Shown: piece after piece, positions 22,601 to 33,788 of the stretch
How the letters are laid out: every line of letters starts with the position of its first letter
Position numbering within the stretch: the first letter of the stretch is position 1
NCBI GenBank assembly: GCA_000827265.1
Contig: KN834859.1
Location: forward strand, 1 to 64,000
DNA: 64,000 nt
Reading direction: 5' to 3'
DNA from: Collybiopsis luxurians FD-317 M1
Lineage: Eukaryota; Basidiomycota; Agaricomycetes; Agaricales; Omphalotaceae
Program-made: the position numbers and the translations under genes
Notes under the pieces: model-generated
Database searches by the model: none
Seen by the model: the letters and a program-made list of their open reading frames with translations, nothing else
Told to the model about the DNA's origin: nothing

Positions 22601-22698
22601 CATCCCCTAATGCTTGTGTCGGCGACAAGTTCGAGGCCAAGCTCGTGCCGTTCGCTGCAGCCCGTTTGCGGTTGGGTGAGATTCCTGTAATGGCTTAG
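19664..22698 (+). CDS. Secreted GH127-type (DUF1680) glycosidase, beta-L-arabinofuranosidase-like
   Basis: At least twelve exons. The first coding exon appears to be the ATG alone (19664-19666), spliced to [17 protein letters not shown], giving a clear signal peptide. The mature protein starts with [22 protein letters not shown], then [15 protein letters not shown], the HGVN block, [29 protein letters not shown] and [15 protein letters not shown]. In characterised GH127 enzymes, zinc is bound by a Glu-x-Cys pair and two adjacent cysteines, one being the nucleophile; the ELC and PCC sequences match these. One intron (20511-20568) uses a GC donor (AAG|GCAAGT). The end is [12 protein letters not shown]. 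The enzyme is probably secreted and active on plant or fungal arabinose-type side chains; the exact substrate of this fungal branch is uncertain. It is convergent with MFS transporter 1, with 92 bases between the stops. Confidence 0.85.
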
Positions 22699-22790
22699 AT
22701 CATCATGCGTTCAACTATAACAGTAAAACGGAGATTGTATTGTTACAACATGTACTTAGTACAAAAATGTTCTTCTCTTCTTGAACTTTC

Positions 22791-25458
22791 TTAATACAAA
22801 TAACGGAATCCCCTTCTCCGCCTCATGGCTTCTTCGAATGAAATGCCTTCGAGGCTCGCGGCTTCTTGCACTCGAGCGCGATTGGCTTCTGTCAGAGCCA
22901 TCTTCTCGTCTTCGTCCAATTTCTTGTTGTCTCGGATGATCCACTGTCGGATGACTAGGGACGAAGGATGAGGAAGTCCTCGCCTCTATGACTCACAGAA
23001 CTCACCCAGAGACATGGAAGTGGAGAGAACCAGAGCAGAGAGTGAAATTACCATAGATTGGTGATAGGCTGGTCCCCACTCGGCTTTCCATGTAAATGAA
23101 CCAATCCTAGAAAGGCGATTTTCAGTCCTGTCGCGTGAAGCTTCAATGCTGCAGGGGAGTCCACAAACAAGTTGCCAATGTTTCCAATTCCATTCACGAG
23201 GCCAATGACAGCTGCTCGTTTTCTACACAACGAGGACTGTCAGGAAGACCAAGATATTAAAAACAGTTAATTAACTGACGCGGGAGGACGAGGGAATACG
23301 TTTGATGCCCAAACAAGGGTTAACGAAAAGCCTGGAAACAATTATCACACAGGATTCGTTTGGACTTATCAGTTCCGTCTACACACCGCAGTATCCGGTA
23401 GCCATGAGGAACATCGAAACATATCGTCCCCCGATGTTATTGGTGCCAAGAGCAATTATATAGCCCAGTATCACCGCCCAATCCCACACGCACTGATGGA
23501 AGTATCGCTCGCCGGTTCGATCTGTGCTTCAGGTGAGGACTAGATAGATTGAGCAAAGTAGATTAAAGCGGCATACCAGCGTGCCATGAATTCAAAGCAC
23601 AACAGATAGTAGCTAGGATCCATGGAGGTCTGGATCATTAAATGAGCGTGCAGATAGATCAAGAGGGGTAAATATCCATACGCCGCGAGCAAGAGTGAAA
23701 CGGTAGTATTGAAGCCGAGCGTAGAGGTCAACCTTGTATGAAGGTATCAGAGGCAACATGAGGCAGGATTAATAGTAAACATACGTAGGGAAGAAATTTA
23801 TGAAACTTAATCCGAGTAGCTGAGCCATGTTCATTATTGAAAAAAGCCAAACTTTAGGGTCCTGCAATGCCATTACTAAACCTCTGAAGGGCCTGTGAAG
23901 GAGGACATGTTATCGTTTGGCCAGGATAGTGATCACTCGAGAAACATACGAATCCCCGACGCTATCACTATCAGCCTCCCCTGCATCATCTGCAATACGC
24001 GCTTGTGCCAGTCGGCGTTCTTTGGCGCTCATCCATCGCGTGTTTGAGGGCTGCAAAGTGTGAGTGGGTCCTACACTTCGATAGTACGGAAAATTTGGCC
24101 TACATAGTCTGGTAATAACCACCTAGACAGACATTAGAACTTCGAATCAAACAAGAGTTTCTCCAACAAACATTGTGTTCAGACCAACGAACATGGTTAT
24201 AGCGCCCTATACGAGCCGTAAGCTGAGCAAGCACCTTCAAGACTCGAAATTGAGGCGTTACATACCTCGATAAAGAATAGCCTGATCAAGGTCAATGAGC
24301 TCCCGACTCTCAATTCAATTATTGCCTACTCACCATCTCCATGCGCGGATACCGAGTTTTCCGTCCAAGTTAGCAAGAATACCAGCAGCCATGAGCTAAA
24401 ACATGATAAAATTCACGAGAATACGTGAAAACTATTTAACCTACCGAACCAAACGCATTTGAGATAAGAAGTCCACCGTAAAGGATTGCCGCTCTGAAAG
24501 CCAGTTCCTAGTAGTGACCTTGAGGTTTTCCATGGCCTGCATTGGTGAAAGGATTCCTGACCTTTTTTGTGTACCAGCGCGACAGCAGGTAGATAACTGC
24601 CCTCCATCTGAGTGACCGAGCAGATTCAAGCTATGTGAGCAACTTACCTCCGGGATAAAAAGCACTCTGACGAAAATTAGGGGACAGGCAAAAATATGCA
24701 TTGGAGATCGAGGATACGTACCTCCGGAATACCAATAAACAGACGAATAGCAACTAAGCCGCCATATGAGTGGGTCACCTAGGCCAATTATAAGTGAGGT
24801 TTAAACGCTGAGGGAACTTCGAACTCACTCCGGTTAACAAGCTAATGAGTCCCCATAATGTAACGCATGCTCCGATATACAACGATGGTCTGGGTGTAAC
24901 GGATTAGAATCTGTTTCTTTCACGATGTTGTGTTGTCACAGACCTGGTAACCCAGTTCAAGAGCTGGGTCGAGGCTGTTGGCATGCTGAAACGAGAACTA
25001 GAAAGCGAGCACACTCACCATATTCGATGGTATCTGTGCCGGGCAGTATGATACATAGAGGACAGACAGAATCACATTATAATCCAGATCTAAATGGCGT
25101 ATGAGGTATAATGCCTTCGAGGTCACCAATACGACATACCCGTCAAATGAAGGTCTTGCTCCAACCCCTTCAATCTCGCGGTCGTTACAGCGTTTCGCTA
25201 GCAAAACAACAAATGTAGACGAGATGGTACGATGTTACAAAGACGACTTACGTCGATGTAGTTCATGATGTAAATTAGAATGATGGTGGGAAGCACTCTA
25301 GTATCCAATGTCCTAAGCAGCTTTCGTTCTGCAAGGATACGTTCTTCAGACCCTTCTGGTGGAAGGGCATCCTCTTCAGTGGAAGTTGCCACCGGGTTTG
25401 TATGCTCTTTCATGATTATCTCTTCCTTCTCAATACTTGGGGGTGTATCGGAGGCCAT
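22791..25458 (-). CDS. MFS transporter 1, ACS/allantoate permease (Dal5) type
   Basis: A many-exon gene with start ATG at 25458 and stop at 22791. The N-terminus is charged and cytosolic (PPEGSEERILAERKLLRTLDTRVLPTII), followed by IYIMNYID, which opens the first helix of the ACS family. Later segments include PAQIPSNM, QLLGLSFVNFFPT, TLGFNTTVSLLLAA and HWKAEWGPDYHQS-like sequence. The C-terminal tail ends EAMRRRRGFRYLY. Twelve helices are expected. Family members carry organic anions such as allantoate, nicotinate, pantothenate or sugar acids with protons; the substrate here is unknown. It is a tandem paralogue of MFS transporter 2, just upstream and in the same orientation, with near-matching exon layout. 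No break was noticed, but not every junction was checked. Confidence 0.82.
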
Positions 25459-25787
25459 GGTGAAGGAAGATTGAGGGAAAAAAGACGGTGCAATGGTGGC
25501 TAAGACTCTATTTATACGCCACAAATTCAGGAAAGAAGGAGAAATGTATTACACGGCATGAAGCAGACCCTGAACATTGACCAAGAAAGGAAAGTCATGC
25601 AGACACAATACGGCCGATGATCCACAATGACGGAGCAATACGGAAATACAGAGCCTTGTGATCTCTCAGCTGGTAGCCCACATTGAAAAGCTAAGTGGCT
25701 AGAGAGCTAGATAGTTGGGTACAAAGATACTCAGAAAGGTAAAATGGTGGTTCAATTCCTTCTCAAGCTCTACGTATTCCAGATGAT
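25459..25787. other. Spacer between the two MFS genes
   Basis: It holds the presumed promoter of MFS transporter 1 and the 3' end of MFS transporter 2. No other feature was recognised. Confidence 0.5.
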
Positions 25788-28497
25788 TCAATATAAGTAG
25801 CGGAATCCTCTTCTTCTCTGCATCGCTTCGTCAAAAGAAATACCCTCCAATCGCGCCGCTTCCTCTACTCGGGAGCGATTGGCTTCTGTCAGTGCCATCT
25901 TTTCATCCTCATCGAGTTTCTTGTTGTCTCGAATGATCCACTGCCGAAGGACTAGGTTTATGAAAAGACATTATAAGGGCAAAGGTACACCACAAATATC
26001 ACAACTCGCCTATAGATAGAACTGTGGAGACAACGAATGCAGCCAGGGAAATGCCCATGGACTGGTGATAATCCGGTCCCCACTCAGCTTTCCACGTGAA
26101 TGAGCCGATTCTGACGAGGAAGAAGAAATCAGTAGGTGAAAAGAAAAAATTTTCAGAAATATTCGAAACTCTACGTACAAATTTCCTATATTCCCGATAC
26201 CGTTTATGATACCAATAGTGGCTGCTCGTTTTCTACAAAGGGGACGCATGAGAACCAATAACGTCATAGGAAGCTGAAGAACTGACGCTGGTGGCCGAGG
26301 GAATGTGCTTGACACCCATACAAGTGTCAAAGCAAAGCCTATCAAAGAATTGGTATTGATGCGAATTGAGATGGTATTTTACGCGGACATCATAGGAATT
26401 GCAGTACGCACCGCCGTATCCGCACGCCATCAGGAACATTGAAAAGTACCGCGCCCCAGTGTTGTTTGTCGAAAGAGAAATAATATAGGCAAGTATAACT
26501 CCCCACCACCAAGCACTCTGATGGAAAAATCGTTCGCCTGTACGATCTGAAAGTGGGGTAAGTACTGAGGGAACAGAGTCTAGAAACAGTCTGTACCAGC
26601 GTGCCAAGCATTTATGCAGCAAGTGATAGTTGACAGGATCCATGGGGGCCTAGCGTATCGAATGAGTGAAGGAGGTGATAAAAGTCAGAATATTCCTACG
26701 CTGCGAGCAAGAGGGAAACAGTGGTGTCAAACCCAAGCGTGGCCGTCAATCTAGAACAGAAGAATTCAAAAACGACACCATAAGAAGTTTCAGGGAGCAC
26801 CGACGTTGGGAAGAAATTTACAAAGCTTAAACCGAGGAGTTGTGCCATGTTCATTATCGAGAAAACCCAAACTTTTGGGTCTTGTAATGCCATTACAAGT
26901 CCTTTCAAGGGCCTGGGATACGGGATATTACCAACTTGTTTGAGAGGGGCTAATCAGAAAGTAAGGACAACGTACGAATCTCCAGCGGTATCCTTATCGG
27001 CTTCGCCTGCATCGTCAGCGAGGCGGGCTTGCGCCAATCGACGTTCCTCAGCACTGATCCATCGTGTGTTTGTAGGCTTTACGGGTCGGAAGATTAGCGA
27101 GACCTTGGAATAAGCAGTAGATTATACACACGTAGTCGGGGAGCAACCACCTCGAATCGCAAGTCAGACAAGGAGGCCCAAAGATAAAGAAAGTTGTTGA
27201 CGAACATGGCATTCAGCCCAATAAACATTGTTATCGAGCCCTAAGCGCAGGCTTTTAGTTCATACCCAGCGGTTTGGGACCGATATATCATGTACCTCGA
27301 TGAAAAACACCCTAATGACATCGAAATGAATGAAAGAGTCTTACTTAGTATGAGGTATCTATACATACCATCTCCACGCTCGGATTCCCAGTTTTCCTTC
27401 CATATTGGCAAGAATACCCGCGGCCATAAGCTACGGCAAAAATAAGTGTGAGAGGGGAATCTCTGAGGAATGACTTTTACTTACTGCACCAAACGCATTT
27501 GAAATGAGGAGTCCGCCGTAGAGAATGGCCGACCTAAAAGCAAGTTCCTAATGAAGAATTCAATCCCTTCGTTCAAAAGGAACTGGGTAGATTATCGAAC
27601 CTTTTTGGTATACCAACGAGATAGCAGATAGATCGCTGAGTGCAAGGTTGAGATTGATTATCGTCTTCCTGGTCGCCATTATCTCACCTCCGGGATAGAA
27701 CGCGCTCTATTTCAGATTAGAATGGATCCACGACAGACAGCCAGAAGGGAAGCACCTCAGGTATGCCAATGAAAAGACGAATAGCAACAAGACCACCATA
27801 CGACTTGGTCACCTGTAGCCCCGGATGAGGAAAACTTTACCCCGCGCGTTGCACATGTGTAACATACCCCAGTCATTGTACTGATCAACCCCCAAAGCAC
27901 GACACATGTTCCGATATACAGAGACGGCCTGCAAACAACCATTACGCGCCTCTTCAGTACGCAAAATTGAAATCTCCAACCTTGTTATCCAGTTCAAGAT
28001 CTAAAAGGAACGATCACGTTCGGCCTTGGGCGCGTGAAAGAAGCAGAACACGGACGAACCATATTCGATGGGATTTGTGCCGGACAGTATGATACATAAA
28101 GAACCGACAAAATTACGTTGTACTGCAAATCTGTTTAAAGATAGGTAAGCCGAAAAAGAGAAAAAGACACGATATACCCGTCATGTGAAGATCTTCTTCC
28201 AATCCTTTCAGTCTCGCAGTTGTAACGGCATTCCTCTTCGGTAAAAGATGTCAAGAGGTTCAGATCGTCATGGCTTTTGTAGAAACTCACATCAATGTAA
28301 TTCATAATAAAAATCACTATAATGGTGGGCAGCACTCTCGTATCCAATCTCCGAACTAGTCTTCGTTCTGCGAGGATACGCTCTTCCGATCCTTCTGGAG
28401 GAAGAGTGATATCCTCGTCAGAAACGGTCGAGTGGACACGCTTTTCGTCCATGATTATGTTCTCTTTCTCATTGTTCGACGGGATGTCAGAAGCCAT
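25788..28497 (-). CDS. MFS transporter 2, ACS/allantoate permease (Dal5) type
   Basis: A paralogue of MFS transporter 1 with the same exon order, start ATG at 28497 and stop at 25788. The N-terminus MASDIPSNNEKENIIMDEK resembles that of copy 1 and leads into PPEGSEERILAERRLVRRLD, then FIMNYIDV. Shared later blocks include QLLGLSFVNFFPT, TLGFDTTVSLLLAA, LTLVWVSST and the tail RRRGFRYLY. It is expected to be a plasma membrane proton symporter for an organic anion; the substrate is unknown. Its position beside a secreted glycosidase suggests uptake of a degradation product, but this is inference from proximity only. The upstream 100 bases are TA- and C-rich without a clear TATA box. Confidence 0.82.
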
Positions 28498-29403
28498 ATC
28501 GGAGTAAGTTGGGGAGAGAAAACACGACAGGCCCTGGAGCGACAATAAGCAACCTGCTTTTTATACTGAAGATTTGAAGCATGGCGGGAAGAGTGAGGCC
28601 TTGTGACCTCTCAGCTGGATGAACAGGTGGGACAAAATCACCCAGGAGTGGCATGAAGCATTCAGTTAAGGACAGGATTGAATCAATTCTCCTCAACGCA
28701 CGCGTTCATATCGTGGTCACTGTGGAACGCGCAGACCGACTAAGACCGACATCGGACTTACGGTAAAGCCAAATCAAAGCTGCAGACATACATGTACAAA
28801 CACCGACAATAGTATAAAAATCAAGCGCTCACAATTTTTTTTTTGCTTGTGCTCGTCGACGTTGGTCGGATATTACAGCAGGTGAGTTTCTCCTTCAGTT
28901 TTTTATTCGACTGGTGATAGAAAACCTATCTGCAAACTTTTCACGACGTATATCTTGGTATACACTGGGTTGGATATCCTTCGGGATCCATTCAAGTCTC
29001 TGATTTTGTCTTACGCTTCCTTCTTTTTTTTGAGCTGTATTCTTACTATCTCTTTATTCTAAAGATCACATTCTGCTGTGTCAAGCTTGGGAGTTTAGCC
29101 GAGGAGAAAAGTAGCTTGAATGTACAGTATTCATGGCCTGCCAGTGGGGTGGATACATTAAGGGCACCAGCAGCAAGCCTGAGACCTTCCTAGCCCGTTT
29201 GGTTTTATACTAATAGCAGAGCAGTAGATACTATTCCAGAGTAAAACAAGTGCGTCTAGAGTACGGCAATGTTCAAACACTAAATACAAAAATAGTACTA
29301 GTATAACAAAAGAGCGCGCTGAAAAATGAGTGAAGACACAAACGAGGGACAAGCACATCTCAATCCACTGTCAATCCCCGTCTAACTGTAACGCGTTCGC
29401 GCG
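28498..29403. other. Intergenic between GH5_9 gene and MFS transporter 2
   Basis: No gene was recognised. T-rich runs lie at about 28829-28842 and 29015-29030. It contains the 3' untranslated region of the GH5_9 gene and the promoter of MFS transporter 2. Confidence 0.45.
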
Positions 29404-32400
29404 TCAGCCAGAGCCGGTGCAAGTTGCTGTTGGAAGAGACGCGTTGACAGCATTCCATGAACTGAAAAAGGAAGGTATCATAAACGTGATAGGCAAGAAC
29501 AGACTAAGAAGCACATACTCCGGGTATGAGCATCCGGCAACAGTCCTGTAAATAAAGGTAGCATCAGTTATACGTAGATGTAGGAAAAATGCTTAACAGC
29601 CTTCGGATAATCTTACACGTAGGCGGAAGCGGTATCAGCGGTATTGTTCCAGCCTGTTCCAACGATCGCAGAGGGTGCTGCAGTAAAGGTTGGTGCGAAA
29701 AGGGTCTTGACTTTCCCCGTAGCCGTGTACGTAGGTAACAGAGGCATTTGTGTACCGGAAAATGAAGGCGACAAGGACGGAGGTGGAAATGCATGCGAAG
29801 ATGTTTGCGCGGGAGCGACTGTGCCTGCTCCAGACTAAAAAGATACGTGGTACGTGTTATCTTCTTGATGATCATAGAAAATACCCCCAAGGAAATTCGA
29901 TGAAAGGGCAGGGAAGGTAAAGGTTACTTACATCACCAGTAGCGGTTGTTGGGTATATTCCATCGAAAATCTGTGACGATTGAAGAACAGATGCGCAGTG
30001 ACCTATCGCCTCCCGAGGATCTATGATTAAGATTAGGACATTCTACATAAGTGGACCGAAGCTAATTTTTGAGCCCACCCGACGGGATCCATCCTTGCTG
30101 TAATCCCAATTTGTAATGCCACAGCGGACTGGAAGATGTTCCAAGAACGGTCGAGTTGCCGATTTTCCACGTCCAAAAAAAGAAATTCTGTAGAGCATCC
30201 ATGGTAGCTAGTGTCACTTGCTTGAGACTAGCGATGGTCGAGCCATTGTACGCCTGAAGTAAACGACAAACGTTACAATATGAAGCTTAGAAAAAAGAGG
30301 GTATGGGACACAAATGGCAACTTACGGCCCAGTCATCCCATGTCGGGCACTGAGGATTCGTAGATTGGGACCCTATGCCGCTGAGCCTGAAAATGCAAGC
30401 CGCTAGTGTAAACGTGATGTTCTGTCCTTCCATGTGAGAACTCGAGGACCCACCACAGACCGCAGTCATTGATGGCTGTTGAGAATTCACCCCCGAGGGT
30501 CACCCCAAAAGCCTTTGAAGACTGATTGGTCGCGATTGCCCAAGAGCTAAAACCGACAGCGCAAAAGGAAGGCCCACATTGAATCAGATACCGTAGAATT
30601 CGAAACTCAGAAGAAAGCTGCGCACCATGGCTTCGCGGCCATGACATCGACTCTGAAAAGGGAGATGATGAGTGGTATAAAACTAGATAGGTAGGTCCTG
30701 AATTCCAAGCGTACGGGCTGTTGTCTCCCATAAAGGCCAGGTACTATGCGAAAACCGCAAAGCGATTAGGATCCGAATCTCCTCCTCCCATCACTTTGAG
30801 AGAAGCCTCACCGGGTGTTGGTCCAATGCAAGGCGATCAGCGCCAGATAGAAATCTAACACGCCATCGAATGAGAAGCATTCTTCCAGTTGGAAATTGCA
30901 TGAGTAAACGAACCCTTCCCATATGGCAGGCTGCAAACATGTCCGTGGAAGAAATTTGGAACGAGCGAGCTAGCATGCTTACCCCTTGGAACCCTTCATG
31001 AATAGCGATGTACGGTCCAGCTCCCGAGCCAATCCCACTATAGGACACCCCCAAGAAAATTCAGGTCGGAGAAAGAATTAGAGATTGAGCCAGCTCACGT
31101 AGATTGCCTAATGGTTTCATATGCAGCGTAATAAAAGCTTTGTACGGAGATCTGCCCGATCGTACTCCATAGAATCTCATTCACGATGCCTAAACTAAAC
31201 GCAAAGAAATGGGGTGAGCACGAGATAAACTTTAGTTTATGGTTCTTACACTGGTACCACGTCTCTGTACTGATCCTGACTGATGAACTCGACCAGGATC
31301 CGAAGGTATGTGAGGGTCCTTTGGGCGTTGGAGATTCCCATGACTCCATTCTAACCAGAGAGAGCGGTAACTTATTAGAGTTTGCCGAACATAAACCCCG
31401 ACAAAAATGTGATCTACCATGCTTAGCGAAATGTATTCAAAAAGGAATATTCCCGAACAACGATTGTGAAAGACTTACAAGTTGACGGAACCACCTGTGA
31501 GAAGGATATGTTCATCAGTGATGCATGCAATTAGCCATGCAAATTTCAGAAGGTCCCCTACTTTTACCCGAGTGGTTCTGGAGTACGTGTAAGCATGTCA
31601 ACCTCACAATCAAGGGACAGTTTATCGAATACCGACCCAACCATTCTGGCTTCCTGGCAGCGCGTGAAGATCTAAATAGATACGAATTCCGTACTTTCTG
31701 GCCCACTGAATCCTGTGTTAAATATTTTTAGTTTGCAGAAGGCCACGAATATCTTTCCAGAATTTACGCTTTTAGGAAATACGTCCAAGACGTGCCGACT
31801 AAGAAAGGCTCATCGTTGATAGCCTCGATTGCCTAAGAACTTCAAGTCAGGCAAGCATTTGTTCCAGAAACATGTGAAAAATTACCCAGAATCCGATAGG
31901 TATCCTCACCCAGTTTAACCCAGCAGCCACAATTTCTGCAAAGTCCTGCTCGGTCTGTAGAGGTGTTCAGGAGCTAGACATAGTCGACCTTATGCTCACT
32001 ACTCACGATAAAAGTCTTGTAATGGTTTTCCATCTCCGAGGCCAGGTCGGCACCCATGGCAAGTGATAGCGTCCATTCATCTTCCACAACGATATTTTGG
32101 CTGTTGTTCACATACTTTTCATACAAGCTGGGGGCAATGAAAGGCTCCGTGACTGCCGCGAGCCAAATTATGCTTCAGAAGGGACAGTTCAGGGTCGGTA
32201 AAGAACAAACCTAGCCATCCACTAGATTTATGATCATCATTTAACGGTTCATAAAATGAAACTACGGTGACATACCCCAGATTTACTCCTCGCGCTACAT
32301 CTTTTCCCCAAGTCCATTCTTCTGCGCCTACACGAGGACTCCAGCTCTGCGCCTTCCCACCAGGAAGGAACGGTTGTGTTGGGTCAGCAGCCCAGTCCCC

Positions 32401-32880
32401 ATCGAAGTTGTTCGTGTACGTGAAGTTGCTTCCATCGTCCATTGTGATCAGACTACCAGACTTTCCAGAAGTTGGACCTTGGGAGCTAGAGGCCGGGCCA
32501 GAACCAGAACTGCTTTTGGTTCCAGCAGACGAACCACTATGATGCCTATTAACCAGGGCTATAGGCACGGCAACGGCTACTGCAACGACGGTAAGAGCTA
32601 TTGCAGACCATATAAATATTTTAGTCCGTCTTGGGCTAGTTTTCGCGTATTTTCTTGAAACGGAGCCTTGGTTGGACAGATCATTGATCCTTGTCGTGGA
32701 GTTTCTTGCTGCACCAAAGGAGTCGCGCTCCCGATACTATGACAGACGTGAATTTCAAGAAAATCCGTAATTATCCGAACTTGCCATGTCGATGAGCGAG
32801 TCCGAGTCGAAGGCATGCTGCCGAGCGGGACTTAGCTCAAAATCCTCTGGATTTGTGGACACATTGCGATAGTGAGCCAT
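29404..32880 (-). CDS. Membrane-anchored exo-beta-1,3-glucanase, GH5 subfamily 9
   Basis: A many-exon gene from ATG at 32880 to TGA at 29404. A cytosolic N-terminus (MAHYRNVSTNPEDFELSPAR) is followed by one transmembrane helix (IFIWSAIALTVVAVAVAVPI), making a type II protein. A Ser/Gly-rich linker follows, then the GH5_9 domain opening with ITMDDGSNFTYTN, WSPRVGAEEWTWGKD and GVNLG. The acid/base region reads MFGIVNEI and the nucleophile region GEFSTAINDCGLWW; both catalytic glutamates are kept. The end has LLPTYTATGKVKTLFAPTF, CSYPE and AVNASLPTATC, as in fungal glucan 1,3-beta-glucosidases of the EXG/ExgD type. The role is trimming beta-1,3-glucan, probably at the cell surface for wall remodelling. 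Two final small exons were placed in phase (ends at about 29500 and 29404). It lies in the same orientation as the MFS pair. Confidence 0.88.
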
Positions 32881-33398
32881 ATTGGAAGAGGACAAGAAGC
32901 GGGACGATGGTATGCTTCATGAGTTGAATGCGGTCTGTGCGGTGATCAAACCCGCGTGTGAGTGATCAAAGGAGGTGAATCAAATGGCGCTTATTGGGCG
33001 TTAATTTAGTCCTCTATCAAGGTCGTATGTACAGTAGTCCCCTCGCTATGTCCATTGACAATGGAATGCGAATGAATTTATCTCAACCACAAGTTCAGGC
33101 TTGGAGAAATTTCTTCCTTTCAAGCGGTCCCGAAGTCTTACAGAATTTGTTTCGATGTGCGGTCTAATTTCCCCGTCTGCTCCTGGACAATAAACACTCC
33201 TCAATCTACCCCATTGTGTACATCTCTCATTGTGTCCCTCTTGTGTATAATCAGATCGCGCCGCTGGTCGGTCACCGGGTTCCAATTTTGCAAAAAGTTA
33301 TACGCTAACCTCATCCCGAAGTAGTACTGTACTGTAGACGGTGGGGGGGCTCTGAACGTAAACCTAGATGAACGTCGTTTCCTAGTCAACAATCTCAG
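32881..33398. promoter_or_regulatory. Upstream region of the GH5_9 gene
   Basis: No gene was recognised; a minus-strand frame at 33201-33464 is unassigned. An 8-G run lies at about 33343. Confidence 0.35.
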
Positions 33399-33788
33399 GA
33401 ATGGGCCACTCACAAGGATCTTACCTGCCAGAAGATGCTGCCCAGCTGATTCAACGATTTCCAATTAAGGTCTGAGTACGTCCAATTGTGAGAAAACGTA
33501 CTACATAGGTGGTCTAAATCTCGCATCTAACGTTTTCGTGTAGCTCCGAGAGCTACAGCTCCCCCAGATGATCTCCAATACGTCCTATGAGAAACCAGAA
33601 ACCGTACAGCCCGACCCAGAGATCACCTTTCCCAGTGATAAAAATGTACGTATCTACGAGCGGCCCAGAGTGCCCGAACATTTGCCCGACAAGAGTCTGT
33701 TTTCCTTTTTACTCATTCACAGAAAAGAAAACACCGATTTAATGATAATTCAAAGCTTGTGAAAAATGACAAGTCAAGTTTATATGTA
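33399..33788 (+). CDS. Candidate 5' exons of an unrecognised gene
   Basis: An ATG at about 33399 starts MGHSQGSYLPEDAAQLIQRF. A well-formed intron follows (GTCTGAG ... CTAAC branch-like ... TTTTCGTGTAG, ending at 33542), then an exon with NTSYEKPETVQPDPEITFPS, ended by a GTACGT donor at about 33647. A further exon may follow an ATTCACAG acceptor at 33721. The splice signals look real, but no family was recognised and the chain could not be continued safely beyond 33790. It may be the start of a gene covering part of 33.4-36.2 kb, or a decayed one. Confidence 0.25.
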
